From Dryomyza anilis (lineage: Eukaryota; Arthropoda; Insecta; Diptera; Dryomyzidae): a DNA stretch of 64,000 nt. Under the pieces are notes generated by a model that did not search any database, was not told the DNA's origin, and saw only the letters and a program-made list of their open reading frames with translations. The stretch spans positions 66,933,867 through 66,997,866 of the forward strand of contig OX638133.1 of assembly GCA_951804985.1 (NCBI GenBank), given 5' to 3'. Positions 36,100 to 47,869 of the stretch are shown here, piece after piece; position 1 is the stretch's first letter; each line of letters opens with the position of its first letter. Made by a program: the position numbers and the translations under genes.

Positions 36100-37060
36100 A
36101 TAATATAGGTGGGTTTAAATAAATATAACATTTTCTATTTAAATGCAAATGTGGCACGAAGTGGGTGCCACAGAAAAGAGCAACAACAAACCGACATTCT
36201 GACAGATACAATTGTATCTAATCGAAGCAACGAGCCATGTGTATTGAAAATCGTCAACAACTCCGCATTTCCATCCATCTGCAGGTTGGTGAGTGCGAAG
36301 GGTGCGATGCGATTGTGGCAAATAATTGTGTGGATTTTTGTGTGTTTTCTTTGAGTGCTGCAGTCACTGCGTTCAAGTGGAAAACAGCTTCATTTCAATG
36401 TTGAGCATTCATTGCATTCAAAGGGCACCACTTCAGACAATAAAGCGGAGGGGGCTCGCAGTGAAGTGCGGCCGACAAACGCGGGCGAATATCAAATCCG
36501 ATTGCAAAGCGCCAAAATGATTTTGGCAGGGCGCGCATATTTTCACCCGCAAACACGTCTTTCAAAAGAATCTGATGAAAGACAGCTATGTGTGCCTCGT
36601 GCACTTTAGCGGCTGTCGTGCTTGCTTGCTCATCGCTTAATAAATCCTGCGGGATTCATAATCAACGGCAACATAAAGTTTTTAGAATGCTTTCAAACGG
36701 CGTGCCGGGATATAACATAAAATTAAGCAACAACTTCAGCTGCCAAAGCAGTATCAGCAGCAGTGGCAACAGCAACTTAATCAATAAAATGAAAACAAAG
36801 TTCCGCATTTACGACACCTGCTTTGCGAAAGCAGCACTGAGGGCGCGATATGAATAGGGGCGGGGCAGCGGAAGTGCTCGTTGAGAAACGACGCAACTTT
36901 AAGTACTCGCAAGTGCACTGCAGTGGTGTGTGCCACAAGTTGAATTTGGCGCTCCACTTTTAAATTAATTAAAATTTTACGCTCAATACGAGAAGCGCCC
37001 CCACCAAGTGCTAGTGCTAGACTGAGAGAAACTCATGAATGCTGCCAGCTGCACCTAAAA
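36100..37060. other. higher-complexity, non-repetitive island
   Basis: Composition is much less AT-rich than the flanks, for example GAAGTGCGGCCGACAAACGC and GGGGCGGGGCAGCGG. No repeat found elsewhere in the window enters it. Overlapping short open frames occur on both strands in several phases, as expected from lower AT content rather than coding. A donor-like CAGGTTGGTGAGT is near 36285. Candidate enhancer, alternative promoter or untranslated exon. Confidence 0.45.
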
Positions 37061-37479
37061 TAAAAAAAATAGAATTCTTTAGAAATATTTTTACTTATAT
37101 AGTCCTGTAAGTTGTACTTTAGTCTAAACTTTAGATTCTAGGCTCTTTTTTCATCCAGGAAATCAAGAACGATATCAAGAACAAACATCCGCTAAAAATA
37201 ATGAAATTCATCCGCGCATCTGGATGGACGAACATGGAAACACGTCCATAGGACAGCATATAGGGGAACACACTGGATCAACTCTGGTCTAAGTGGTCGA
37301 CAAGACAACGATTTCCGACACCTCAAAACCTAATCTAACCTAAACTTTAGATCGTCGTATCTAATGACGATTGTATTTTTAAAGCTTCACTTCTTTCGAA
37401 CAGTTTAAATCCCCAGTATAATGTGCCCTATGGTCATGATCGGGAACTGATCATTGTATTTTTAGCTTGTCGCAACTCA
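37061..37479. other. unassigned DNA preceding the RTE remnant
   Basis: 37433-37466 (GTCATGATCGGGAACTGATC) is shared with 54231-54267. 37140-37340 may be decayed transposon sequence. Confidence 0.35.
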
Positions 37480-39369
37480 ACTCGCAAAATGGTTGGCAAA
37501 ATTTTAAACAAAACCACCAATCAAGAGCAAATATCGAATACTGTTAACACCAACTGATGGAGAGAACATTTCTGCGAAACTATCAACTGTGTACCATATA
37601 CTAGTAAAGTTTACTCAGCACCAAAACCAAATACCCAGTCGTCTAGCAAGACGTCATCTATCCCGGAAATAACTAACGCCATAATGTCGCTCAAGAACAA
37701 GAAGCCCCAAGTGCAGATTGCTTAACTGCTTGTCCTGAATATTCGGCTGAGCTCCTCCCACCCAATATCAATCAAATCTGCGAGAGAGAACGTATCCCCG
37801 AAGACTGGCTACTTGGAATATTAGTAAAAAAAGCGATCTGTCACTGTGCTCAAACTATAGGGGGATCATGACACTGTCAATTTATCGTAGGTGCTCTCCA
37901 AGATAATTCTCATCAGAATCAACGACAAACTAGATCCAATCATACAGAAGCAGCAACCTGGGTTTCGACCCAACAAGTAGTGTGTCGAAAAAATAAACAC
38001 ACTTCGAATCATAACCGAACAAATGAATGAGTCGAAAGCAGTCTTACACATGACATCCATCGACTACTCCACCGCATTTGACAGCATTGCACGTTATTGT
38101 ATTTGGTGTGCATTGTGCCGACGCACTGTATCATTTAACTGATAAAAATTCAATACGACAGCTTTCTGTGCAGAGTTTTAAACAATGGCAAATTATCGGA
38201 CAAATTCAAAACGGTATCGGGTGTACGACAAGGATGCTTGCTGTATCCGACATATTTCCTAATTGTACTTGACGACGTGCTCACCAGGGGCTTAAACAGC
38301 AATAAAAAGTGAATTCAATGGACATCTCAAAGACTTAGATTACGCGGATGACATCCCTACGGGAAACGAACCGGTCCTAGACTAGGTACGTGACTGGTTC
38401 CTCGGAGAATGTAAACCTGTCCTAGTTCTGGATCTTTTATATGAAACCAACCGGCGTTGTCCTAGGAAGGGTCAATTAACACCTCCTGCAGACCTTTAGA
38501 CCTATCACAGGACTGGTCTTCAAAATCGTGTTCTGTGTCTGCTAATTTTAGACCTATCACAGAACTAGTCCTCAAAATTCGGTCCTGTGACGGTATCAAT
38601 GGTATCTCGTGAATATGGCACCAACTAGTGCCTTTTCGCTTCACTAAAGACAAGTTTACCATGGACACGATCCGTCTTCTCATGCAGATCTTTAGACCTA
38701 TCACAGAACTGGTCTTCAAGATCCTGCCCTCAGTCGGTACCAATGGTACCAACGGTCACGTGATAGGTAGTTTTAGAGAAATTGACATCTTTTCCCCGCA
38801 AGGATATGTCTCCTCGCTACATAACAAGTTGACATGCAAAATAAATTCAACGACCTACAATATAAATCAGGAGAAGTATTCATCAACACATGAGTTCCAA
38901 ACAGATCTTTCAAAGTCTGACAAGTGGATAGCTTCACCTACCTCAGCAGCATGATAACAGTTAACGGTGGAGCCAAAAAAGACATTTATAATAGAATAAA
39001 TAAAACGAAGGACGCCTATACTCAGCTGCACAAAATCTCAGTCAGTCTTATTATTCGGGTACTGACAAATAACATCTTACTAAATAAGCTGCAATTATTT
39101 ATAAATTTATGCCTGCGTCGTATTTAAAAAATACAATAACGATCATCGAATTATTGAGAAGATGTGAAGAGGAACCGGTAGTGATCCAGATTTAACGACG
39201 TAAATGGAAACGGCTTGGTCACACCCTACGTAAGCCAACAACGCCTAAAAATATCACGAAAGAGATCTCGTGATGTTGATATCGGTAAATCGGAGTTGAA
39301 AGCGAACTTATAATTATTGACCGCGATCGAAACAGATGGAGAAGTTTTGTTGAGGACACAAGGAACTAA
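37480..39369 (+). pseudogene. RTE-like LINE reverse transcriptase, broken and interrupted
   Basis: Broken frames read in order through an RTE-like polymerase. They include WREHFCETIN (near 37560), EITNAIMSLKNKK, ILIRINDKLDPIIQKQQ, GFRPNK (37961), SIDYSTAFDSI (to 38088) and the catalytic DYADDI (38338-38355). Then about 460 bp of foreign sequence intervene. The end follows: MQNKFNDLQYKSGE, MITVNGGAKKDIYNRINK, GHTLRKP, DRNRWRSFVEDTRN, stop at 39367. Numerous stops and frameshifts make it dead. The endonuclease half is absent. It has the same orientation as the host gene. The minus-strand copy at 25299 retains only the opposite half. Confidence 0.88.
38355..38812. mobile_element. unidentified insertion with three internal repeats
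   Basis: It sits immediately after the YADD codons of the RTE remnant. The body contains TTTAGACCTATCACAGGACT, TTTAGACCTATCACAGAACT and TTTAGACCTATCACAGAACT (near 38497, 38547 and 38690), each followed by GGTC/AGTCTTCAARAT-like sequence. GC content is near 47%, unlike the surroundings. No inverted ends or duplication were resolved. Confidence 0.6.
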
Positions 39370-39435
39370 ATTTATATTATGGATATTTTATAACATAACA
39401 ATAGTTATGTTATAAAGTTGATTCTCAAATTCTCA

Positions 39436-39500
39436 TTCTCAAAATGGTGGGACCTACAGTTTAATGCCGAATCCGAACGGCGGTGTGGTGGCTTTTCATT
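39436..39500 (-). mobile_element. SINE body fragment
   Basis: CAAAATGGTGGGACCTACAG and CCGAATCCGAACGGCGG match the inverted tail half of the SINE at 28328. Confidence 0.7.
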
Positions 39501-39684
39501 TCAGAGTAGACATTTTTCTAGGATCATGATGATTATTGAATTTTTTCCTTGTTATAATTCGACTAATTACATGAATTATATGAACTGACAATGTTAATTT
39601 GTACGCTAATAGAAAAACTCTCTTCTAGTATTGTCTAAACAGTTGATACAATATACTTGAAACTTTTATCTATAAACTATGTAA

Positions 39685-39850
39685 TGTAGCGTCAGTGGCT
39701 CAGTAATTAGTGCGGTGGACATGATTCAAAAGGTCCCATGTCATAAGTCAAATTCGGGCTGGTACAGTTAACATATTTAAATAGAAAATGTTTTTCTTCA
39801 TCACGTTACCCCTTGGCAAAATACCGAGATTAAATATTGCCTTATTAAAT
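39685..39850 (+). mobile_element. diverged tRNA-derived SINE head
   Basis: GCGTCAGTGGCTCAGTAATT (box A-like) and TCATAAGTCAAATTCGG (box B-like) are followed by ATCACGTTACCCCTTGGC, parallel to the SINE body but diverged. Confidence 0.6.
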
Positions 39851-40639
39851 ATACTCCGTTCGTATCGATTGAAAAGTGTTAACATTTATATATTTCTACT
39901 ATTTAAAATATTTTGAATTTTCAGTGTACCGAACACCGAGCAAACAACTCACAACAGACGCATTTGTTGAGAAATTTCTGTAAAGTTTTGTGAAGTGCAA
40001 AATAAAGTAAAAAGTTTGCCAAGAAACACCGAATATTAGTGAGGGCGAAACAAAGTTTCAATGCGGAAATGTAAATCAATATCAGAAAAAACTCCCTCTT
40101 CTGGGAACAACATATTTCATTAAACAAACGGTAAAGCGATGTCCACTTTATTTTTAATAATGTTTAATTGTTTAATAGTGTTTACAATAAAATATTATTA
40201 TAATGGGTACGCCAAAACTAAGTGTCTACGAAATCCACGATTATACTGGCTATCGTACAACATTTGTTGACGAATAGACTCATTTTAGGTCAGCCATTTT
40301 TGGATACATTTGTGCCAATTATTCCGAAATGTTTCATTTCTCATAATTTGTTCCATTAAATTCTTTAAAAACTAAACATTTTCTGTGTACCTACATAATT
40401 GTTATGAATCGTGTTCTGGACCCTACACTGATGTGAATGCTATTAGGAAAAACAATTGCAATTCCCAACTTAAAATATTTTAAATCCGTATAATCGAAAT
40501 ACCTCGTATAACCATCAACAAGTTGGAGAATGTTTTGCCAATGGACCACTCCTTGTGCCAACAACAAGAAGTATGGCTTTGATATGCTCCATTATTGTAC
40601 CGGACGAGTTAGTTCTTTCGTAGATTTAAATAATTAATG
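39851..40639. other. AT-rich intronic DNA
   Basis: No repeat ends or genes recognised. Confidence 0.35.
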
Positions 40640-41450
40640 AACAAAGAACACATAAAACCGTGCGGCGCTTGGCAAATAAGCACGGATATCCGTGCCGGAT
40701 GTCTTGGAAGTTCTTAGCCGATGCTTCGCTTGGCGCATATCTGCCAGATGCGATGCTAATGAGCACGTCGTAATGTGTACACATGTGTGTGTCTGTGTGT
40801 GTGTTGAGTCTAAACAGCGACTACAAGTCCTCAACAAGTCCTTTAAGGACATGCTGATGGCTGCGGCAGTCGCGCAGATGAGACACAAACCAAAACATGC
40901 GGGTGGAAGCCGTGCCATGAGTGGCTCATGAGCGCGATTATAATGAATGAGCTGCTGCGCAATGTTTTCGGTGCTTGATATTTTCGCAGCAGTCGTTGCG
41001 TACCGCATCCTTCGCGGCCATGTCCTTCGTTTCGGCGCAGGGGAAGCATTTTTTTTTTGGATTTTTGTATTTTTCTCTTATCTGCAACGATGTCGTGTCG
41101 AGAGCCTTTTGCAGAGATTTATAAGTTGAGAAGTGATTCCCGAGGAAAATGAATAGAATAGAAAGATTTTGTTGCAGATTAAGGATAATCGCAAGGGATC
41201 AGAATTGATGACTTTATGATGATTTCTGCGGGAAGTGGGGTGATGATTATGGTTGAATGTGCTCTTATTCTAGTGCATTTGTTTGTGTGTTCTTTGAAAT
41301 ATTTATGAAGTAGTTTTTTATGTCGGATTCGGAAGTGTTGTTGTTGTTGAGGAAGATTACTTCTACAACGAGAATAAGTTACTGTTTCTGTATAAGAAAT
41401 CAAACACTGATTTATCGGTGCTGACCTGACTAACAAAAGAATTGATTTCT
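40640..41450. other. higher-complexity, non-repetitive island with a (TG)n run
   Basis: Less AT-rich unique sequence with a short (TG)n at 40781-40803. Open frames of 124 (-), 79 (+) and 68 (-) codons overlap each other without splice context or known motifs, so I do not call a gene. Candidate intronic regulatory DNA. Confidence 0.4.
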
Positions 41451-42453
41451 TCTACAAATACATAAATCAATTGAAATGTCTTTTTGCAATTTACGTTAGA
41501 TTGGTCGGATTTTATTCATATATGATGAATAACAGGCAATAATTAAAATTTCACAAACTTAAAATGGGATAATACTGTGGATACGACATATATAGGAAAA
41601 TTCTATATATATACAAATCATTTTTAAGATTGAAAATACTGGAAGAAGAGTTACCTTCATTGCTTAACCTAATTTATATTCCCCAAGTTATTAACAGATT
41701 ACAATAGGGAAATTCTTTATATACCAAACATTTTTAAGAATGGAAATACTGGAATAATATTTATCGTCTAAAAAATTGTGCATAACCCAATTTTTACACC
41801 TCAAGTTATTAACAGATTGTTTGAACTCCGGTTTTATATGCTAATATTAACCATTTATTATTCGATCTACCCTACGATACAATCCAATATAAAATAAATA
41901 ATGTAAATAGAGTTTTTATTTTTACCTGTAACTTATTTTGGGGAATTTAAATTTGTGTAGATAAATATCAAACGTGCCTAAGTCCACCTTTCAAAATTTT
42001 TGAGGTTTTAGTCAATATATACCTTAATCCATCATACAAACATATTGTATTAAGTTTAGTGACTCCAACTAGATTAGTTTTGGAGAAAAAATTACTTAAA
42101 TATTCACGTTTTTATCAAAACTGACTAAGTCCATATATTCATACAAATCAAATTTGTCTAAGTCCCTCTGAAGTTTGCAAGAGACTTGTACCGTAGAAGA
42201 ATGTTTTTATGCTTTAAAAAGATTTAAATGGACAACAATATTGCAATAAACTTGCCAATTAATTAAAAAATATTTTTAAAAAATCAGAAGGTCATAAATA
42301 ATGCGAAAATACGAGAAAACTGCAATTATTTATAAATTGTGTGTAGTAGATACACTTTCTATCTCTGTCTTTTCATACTTTTACACATGGCCGCATTCTA
42401 TCTTCCCCCTGTGGCCTTAATAATTTCAAAAATTGTATACCTATATTAATTAA

Positions 42454-43213
42454 TTTTTTATACCCTACACCTATGAGGTACAGGGTATATTAACTTTGTG
42501 CATATATTGTAACGCCCCTTAGGAGGCGTGTCCGGTATGGAAAAGTATATATATTCTTGATCAGCATCACTACCCGAGTCCGTTTAGCCATGTCCGTCTG
42601 TCTGTCTGTCCGTCTTGCTGTCTTGCTGTCCGAATACAGAATAACTTGAGAAATACTGATCAGAATGCGATGAAATTTCGTCTCAATATATTTTAGGAAC
42701 TGAGTTTGAAAATGAGCCAAATCGGTCAACGGACACGCCCACCTCCCATACAAGTCACTTTTATATAACTCTTTCGGAACTAATAACTCGAAAAGTATTC
42801 AAGGTATAGTTATAAAGTTTAAAACGTATTGTTAGAATTCACCTAAAAATATGTGGTCCAAAAATGGGCGTGATCCGCCCACATTTTTTTTTCATTATTT
42901 CCCGGGTTTTCATAGTCGAAAATTGATCCGTAAATTATTAAAATCAAATCTATGAAATATTAGCCTTTCAAAATTTATATATAGGCGTGGTCCGCCCAAT
43001 TATATTTTTCAATTTTTTTTTTTAGTTTTTTATACTTTATATAAATTTTTAATTTATGGGGATATAAGACGTAAATTTCTGATATATGAATAATTTTCTG
43101 AGGGTAAGCATTCCCACCAAAGGTGTAGGGTATTCCATAATCGGGCCCGACCGACTATAAAAATCCGCCCCATGTGACCGAACTTACCCATGTGACCTAA
43201 CTTTCCCAACTCG
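42454..43213 (+). mobile_element. mini-me/DINE-like element, subfamily A, first of a tandem pair
   Basis: It runs from TTTATACCCTACACCTATGA to TTTCCCAACTCG, with the (TA)n, core, (GTCY)n and CGGGCCCGACCGACTATA stem. The next copy follows directly. Confidence 0.9.
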
Positions 43214-43351
43214 TTATACCCTACACCTATGAGGTACAGGGTATATTAACTTTGTGCATATATTGTAACGCCCCTTAGGAGGCGTGTCCGGTATGGAAAA
43301 GTATATATATTCTTGATCAGCATCACTACCCGAGTGCGTTTAGCCATGTCC

Positions 43352-43387
<36 letters not shown>

Positions 43388-44026
43388 GACTGTCTGTCCG
43401 TCTTGCTGTCTTGCTGTCTTGCTGTCTTGCTGTCCGAATACAGAATAACTTGAGAAATACTGATCAGAATGCGATGAAATTTCGTCTCAATATAGTTTAG
43501 CCAAAAGTAGGAACTGAGTTTGAAAATGAGCAAAATCGGTCAACGGACACGCCCACCTCCCATACAAGTCACTTTTATATAACTTTTTCGAAACTAATAA
43601 CTCGAAAAGTATTCAAGGTATAGTTATAAAATTTAAAACGTATTGTTAGAATTCACCTAAAAATATGTGGTCCAAAAATGGGCGTGATCCGCCCACTTTT
43701 TTTTTTCATTATTTCCCGGGTTTTCATAGTGGAAATTTGATCCGTAAATTATTAAAATCAAATCTATGAAATATTAGCCTTTCAAAATTTTAAATATAGG
43801 CGTGGTCCGCCCAATTATATTTTTCAAATTTTTTTTATTTTTTTAATTTTAAAATTTTTTTTAATTTATGGGGATATAAGACGTAAATTTCTGATATATG
43901 TATAATATTCTGAGGGTTAATATCCCCACCAAAGGTGTAGGGTATTCCATAGTCGGGCCCGTACCGACTATAAAAATTCGCCCCATGTGACCGAACTTAC
44001 CCATGTGACCTAACTTTCCCAACTCG
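43214..44026 (+). mobile_element. mini-me/DINE-like element, subfamily A, second of a tandem pair
   Basis: It begins TTATACCCTACACCTATGAG at the end of the previous copy and ends TTTCCCAACTCG. It carries the longer (GTCT)n tract (43350-43436, including repeated TCTTGCTG). The two copies are similar but not identical in the microsatellite and T-runs. Confidence 0.9.
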
Positions 44027-44147
44027 TTTTTTAATAACATTTGATGATGTGTTTTACTTGTGAAACACTATCATCGAACGACGTATTATTTTTCACCAGA
44101 AGACATAAAAAAAAGTATAAACTTAAAAAAAAAAGTTAATAAAGTTA

Positions 44148-44431
44148 CTAAAATAATAGTTTGGCACTACAGTCCTCTGGAGAACTTAGACCGAGATCTC
44201 TCACCATTTGAGATGTGCGTGTTATCAAAATGGTTGGACCTACACAGTTTAATGTCGAATCCAAACGGCAGGGTGAGATGTAATCTCGTAGTTTAGCCAT
44301 TGACTGGCGAGAGGTAGCGTCGCATAGAAAAATGTTTTCTATGAAAAAGATGTTGATAGTCACAGGTATTGAACCCGGGACCATTTGGCTAGTAGTCCAA
44401 CGAACTAACCAAACGAGCCAACGAAGCTACG
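44148..44431 (-). mobile_element. tRNA-derived SINE, diverged
   Basis: Inverted relative of the 12856 SINE: AAATAATAGTTTGGC tail side, TCTCACCATTTGAGATGTGC and GGCGAGAGGTAGCGTCGCAT body, GTATTGAACCCGGGACC as inverted box B. Confidence 0.82.
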
Positions 44432-44640
44432 TATATTCTTCCTCATTACAATAAAAAAAATATGTTTTATTGTACTAGTTGCAGAAACCCGAGTACGTTC
44501 CCGTATTTCATATTTCATTTTTGTCATTGTGTTTTTTTGAAATCTGTCCATATGTCCATATGAAATTTTTTCAAACGTGACTAAGTCCATAGGGTAAATA
44601 TCAAATGAGCCTAAGTCCAATATAAAAACATATTTAATTT

Positions 44641-46066
44641 AAATTCAACGTAATTCTTGGTTATTTTAAGCTTACGCAATGGTTAAATATTATATATAAA
44701 TTGTAATAAACCAAATTTAAATCAAAAAATCAAATATTTTGCAAAAAAAAAAAAAAAAAAACTAAATAAAATAAATTTAAGTATTGGTCGACAATTTCTA
44801 GTTTCTATTGGTGTTCAATGCATAGAATTTAAGTCGACCGCGCACAGTAGAACATTGCATTATATTATTGATTTATATTTTCATTTATTATTGTATACGA
44901 AAATGTATATTATAATAAATCTTATTCATTTAAAAAACAAATATTAATAATTTGTTTGACTCTTTTGCAATGACATTTTTTGTTAACTTGTCCTGTTTTA
45001 TAAACAGAATAAGAATATATAAGATTGGTTTTAACAAAAATAACATGTTTTTCACAAAATACAGAATTTTGGATAATTCTATGTACATTTCTTTACAAAA
45101 CAACGAATTATATTTATGTCAGGTTTTGTTTTACTTTGTTACACCGTACTCTCACCTGATATTTTTAAAATGCTACACTTAAATCCCGCTCACTTTTGCG
45201 TTGCAATCCCCGCTCACACCCAAAAAAAAAAATATTTATATCATTGAAATTTAGACTAGATTTCTCTAATTTAAATACATCATTTTATTTCAAATAAGGA
45301 AAAATTATTTCTTATGATTGAAAACAATTTCTTCAAATTAAAGAAAATGTTACCTCATTTTATGTAATGATTTTCTTCAAACAAAAGAAAGTTTTTATAT
45401 GATTTATTGAAAATGTTTTCTTCTATTTAAAAATATTTATTTAAATACAAATTATTCACTCAAAAAAACGTTTGCTTTTAAAAAGTAAAAAAATCTTTTT
45501 TATTTATAATTTTTATTTATAATTTTTTATTTATAATAATTGTTATTTTTTTTTTTACTTGATAAATTATTTTTGTTTGTCTTCGTTTTTCCTCTGTCTT
45601 TGAAAATACTCCACTTAGAAATCATCCACGATCTATCAACATTACTATCATTTGTTATTAGGCTAATATACAAATTGTTTTCTGAATTACAACCGGTGAA
45701 TTAGATTACAGATTTAAACGAAAACAGTTTGAAAGTTTTGTTTGAATAAAACAGTTTGAGAGTAACAACGGTTGAAATATTTTTAATTTGATAAAAATAC
45801 AACAATTTTTGAGTCCACTTCTACCCCTCCGCCTAGCACTCGATTCCCGCGCAGTCAGCCGCGGGCGGGCGAGTTGGGCATCCCTAATATACTACATCCA
45901 TCAGTTCGATACGTTTTGAGAAGCTTCTACACTTCTGCAATTTGCATCTCGTTCGCACTCATATATTTAAATGCGCTGAACATCCATCTCTTTCTCATTC
46001 ACTGCCTCAGTGGCCATTCCGTATCTTTCTATCGATAAATTATCTTGTGTTTCATTCACTTTAATT
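44641..46066. other. AT-rich intronic DNA with a GC-rich patch
   Basis: 45230-45450 has repeated TTTCTT/AAGAAA words that may be a small decayed MITE. 45815-45890 is GC-rich (CAGCCGCGGGCGGGCGAGTT) and ends GGGCATCCCTAATA, which reads like a solitary hAT-type end (inverted TAGGGATGCCC). No partner end was found. Confidence 0.35.
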
Positions 46067-47190
46067 TAGAGACCAGAAATAACTATTAACCTTTATTTCC
46101 ATTTGGTTTGGCACTGAAAGATATTATTTTTCAAAAAGTATAAATGCCTTTGGTTAATAGATATTGTTTATTTCAAAAAATATAGGTCTGTGGTTGGATA
46201 ACTTTTATTTTAAAAAATAATGGTCTTTGGTTGAGAGATACTTTTGATTTTAAAAAATTAAGGTTCTGCTGGAGAGTTACATGTAAACCTTTATTTTAAA
46301 GGTATTTGGTTAATTGTTGTTAGAAGATCGAAAATTCAATTGGTCTCATTTTAAGGGAATTCATAGAAAATTATTGGAGAACAGAAAAATATGGATTTTT
46401 GGCATCCATTCGAGATTATTGGACGTATAGAGAAGAGATGGGCGGAATTAAAAACTAACAATTAAAAATTTTCATTAATTGCAAACAACAATTAAAATTA
46501 CTACATTAATTGCAAAATACGAGTGAGTCATTGGAATTTTTTTTGAATCTGTTCCTGTGGAATTACAGAAGCACCCAACTGAGTCAAATCGCATTTATTT
46601 TATAAGATTTTTTTTTTTGGAAAATTGCGTTGCTTTTTCGTCCAATTTTTTTTTTCAAAATTTTTTGAACATTTTTGTTTTGTCGAAAACATTTTTTTTG
46701 TTGGACATTTTTTATCAATGTTTTTTTTCCAAATTTCTTAAAAATTGCTTTTTTTTGTCGACAAAACATTTTTTAACCATTTGTTTTTCGATCAAATAAT
46801 GTTTAATTTTTGTTTATATCCACATATACCCAAATTTTTAATCAAAAGTTACCATCAGTATGTGGTCCAGTGATATTGGGAGTCATCTGAAAATAGAATT
46901 GTGCATCAAAAATTGAATTCTCAGCTTCTCAAAAATGCCTAATAAGAGATATATTTTGTTAACCTTTACATATATCTCCAGCTGTTCAATCGCAACCGAA
47001 ATATTTCAAAAATAAAGTTTTCGCTCAGATCGAAACCGTAAATTTTTAAAATAAAGGTTTCTCACAGACCAAAATCGAAAATTTACAAAAATAAAGGTTT
47101 CTCTCCGGCCAAAACATTTTTTTTTCTTTAATATTTGGTTTCGGTCCAGGAACCTCCGAAAAGATTAACCTTTATCTCTGAACTCTGCTT
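46067..47190. mobile_element. foldback-like element with tandemly repeated arms
   Basis: The left arm (46100-46310) is about four units of 45-50 bp resembling GGTCTTTGGTTGAGAGATAC plus TTTTAAAAAAT. The right arm (46995-47125) is about three inverted units (AAAATAAAGGTTTCTCACAG, AAAATAAAGGTTTCTCTCCG). The outermost parts, TTAGAGACCAGAAATAAC and ACCTTTATCTCTGAACTCTG, are roughly inverted. The T-rich centre (46560-46800) contains coincidental open frames on both strands. Confidence 0.6.
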
Positions 47191-47869
47191 TTATTTATTG
47201 CTTGCTAATAGGAGCATATTACGTCATTTCAAAACATTATAAAATATATAGTTGCTGACTTTGCATTTCCCGCTTTACAAATAAAAATAAAATATTGGAA
47301 CATTGGGGTTTAAAATTTATCAGAATATAGCATATCAGCCTAATATATTTTGTGAAATTTTCGAGGGTACAGTACAGATTTGTATATAAATTCTAGCTTT
47401 GTCTTCTTAAAATCATTCAAACATATTTCTAAACTACTTAAGACCACAGAGACTGCAATTATGTCTGCCGGTTATGTGTACGTAATAAACGTTAAATTTT
47501 TCTATCTAAAATTAAACCATGTTACAAATCATTTTAAAAAGTTTTTATTAAAACGCTTTGTTGTATTTTCGTTACAAATTTTTTATTTAATATTTAGCCG
47601 TACTAATATAAAACACTTAACAAAGGCATTTCAATACGTGCAATTGTTCAATAGGTAAAAAAATACAAATTGGTTCTAATCATTCAATAGCCAGTGCTGC
47701 TTTGTAGGAACAGACGAATAAATTAAACTGGAAAAACTGAGGTTTTTCCACTGAGGTTTTTTTTTCTATTGTTTATTTATTTATTCCCTTGCCATTGTTT
47801 GGAGCCATCCATTCAACGCTATTAAATACCAAGAATTAATTACTGTTTGAAATATTCTTTGAAATTAAT
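47191..47869. other. AT-rich intronic DNA
   Basis: A 92-codon frame at 47380-47658 is AT-driven and has no recognised motif. Confidence 0.35.

Larger units (their letters stand above)
41940..44640. repeat. CTAAGTCCA-containing element split by later insertions
   Basis: Words of the form CTAAGTCCA or CTAAGTCC occur at about 41978, 42125, 42160, 44581 and 44612. GATAAATATCAAACGTGCCTAAGTCCA (written here only to show the parallel) has a near copy at 44596. Between the two clusters lie two mini-me copies and a SINE. This suggests one old element opened by insertions, but its ends are not resolved. Confidence 0.45.

Noticed and set aside
40634..41008. 124-codon minus-strand open frame
   Set aside because: It spans a (TG)n microsatellite, overlaps other frames in several phases and shows no recognisable domain or splice context.
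46557..46799. 80-codon Phe/Leu-rich frame resembling a membrane protein
   Set aside because: It is a run of T-rich DNA in the core of a foldback-like element.
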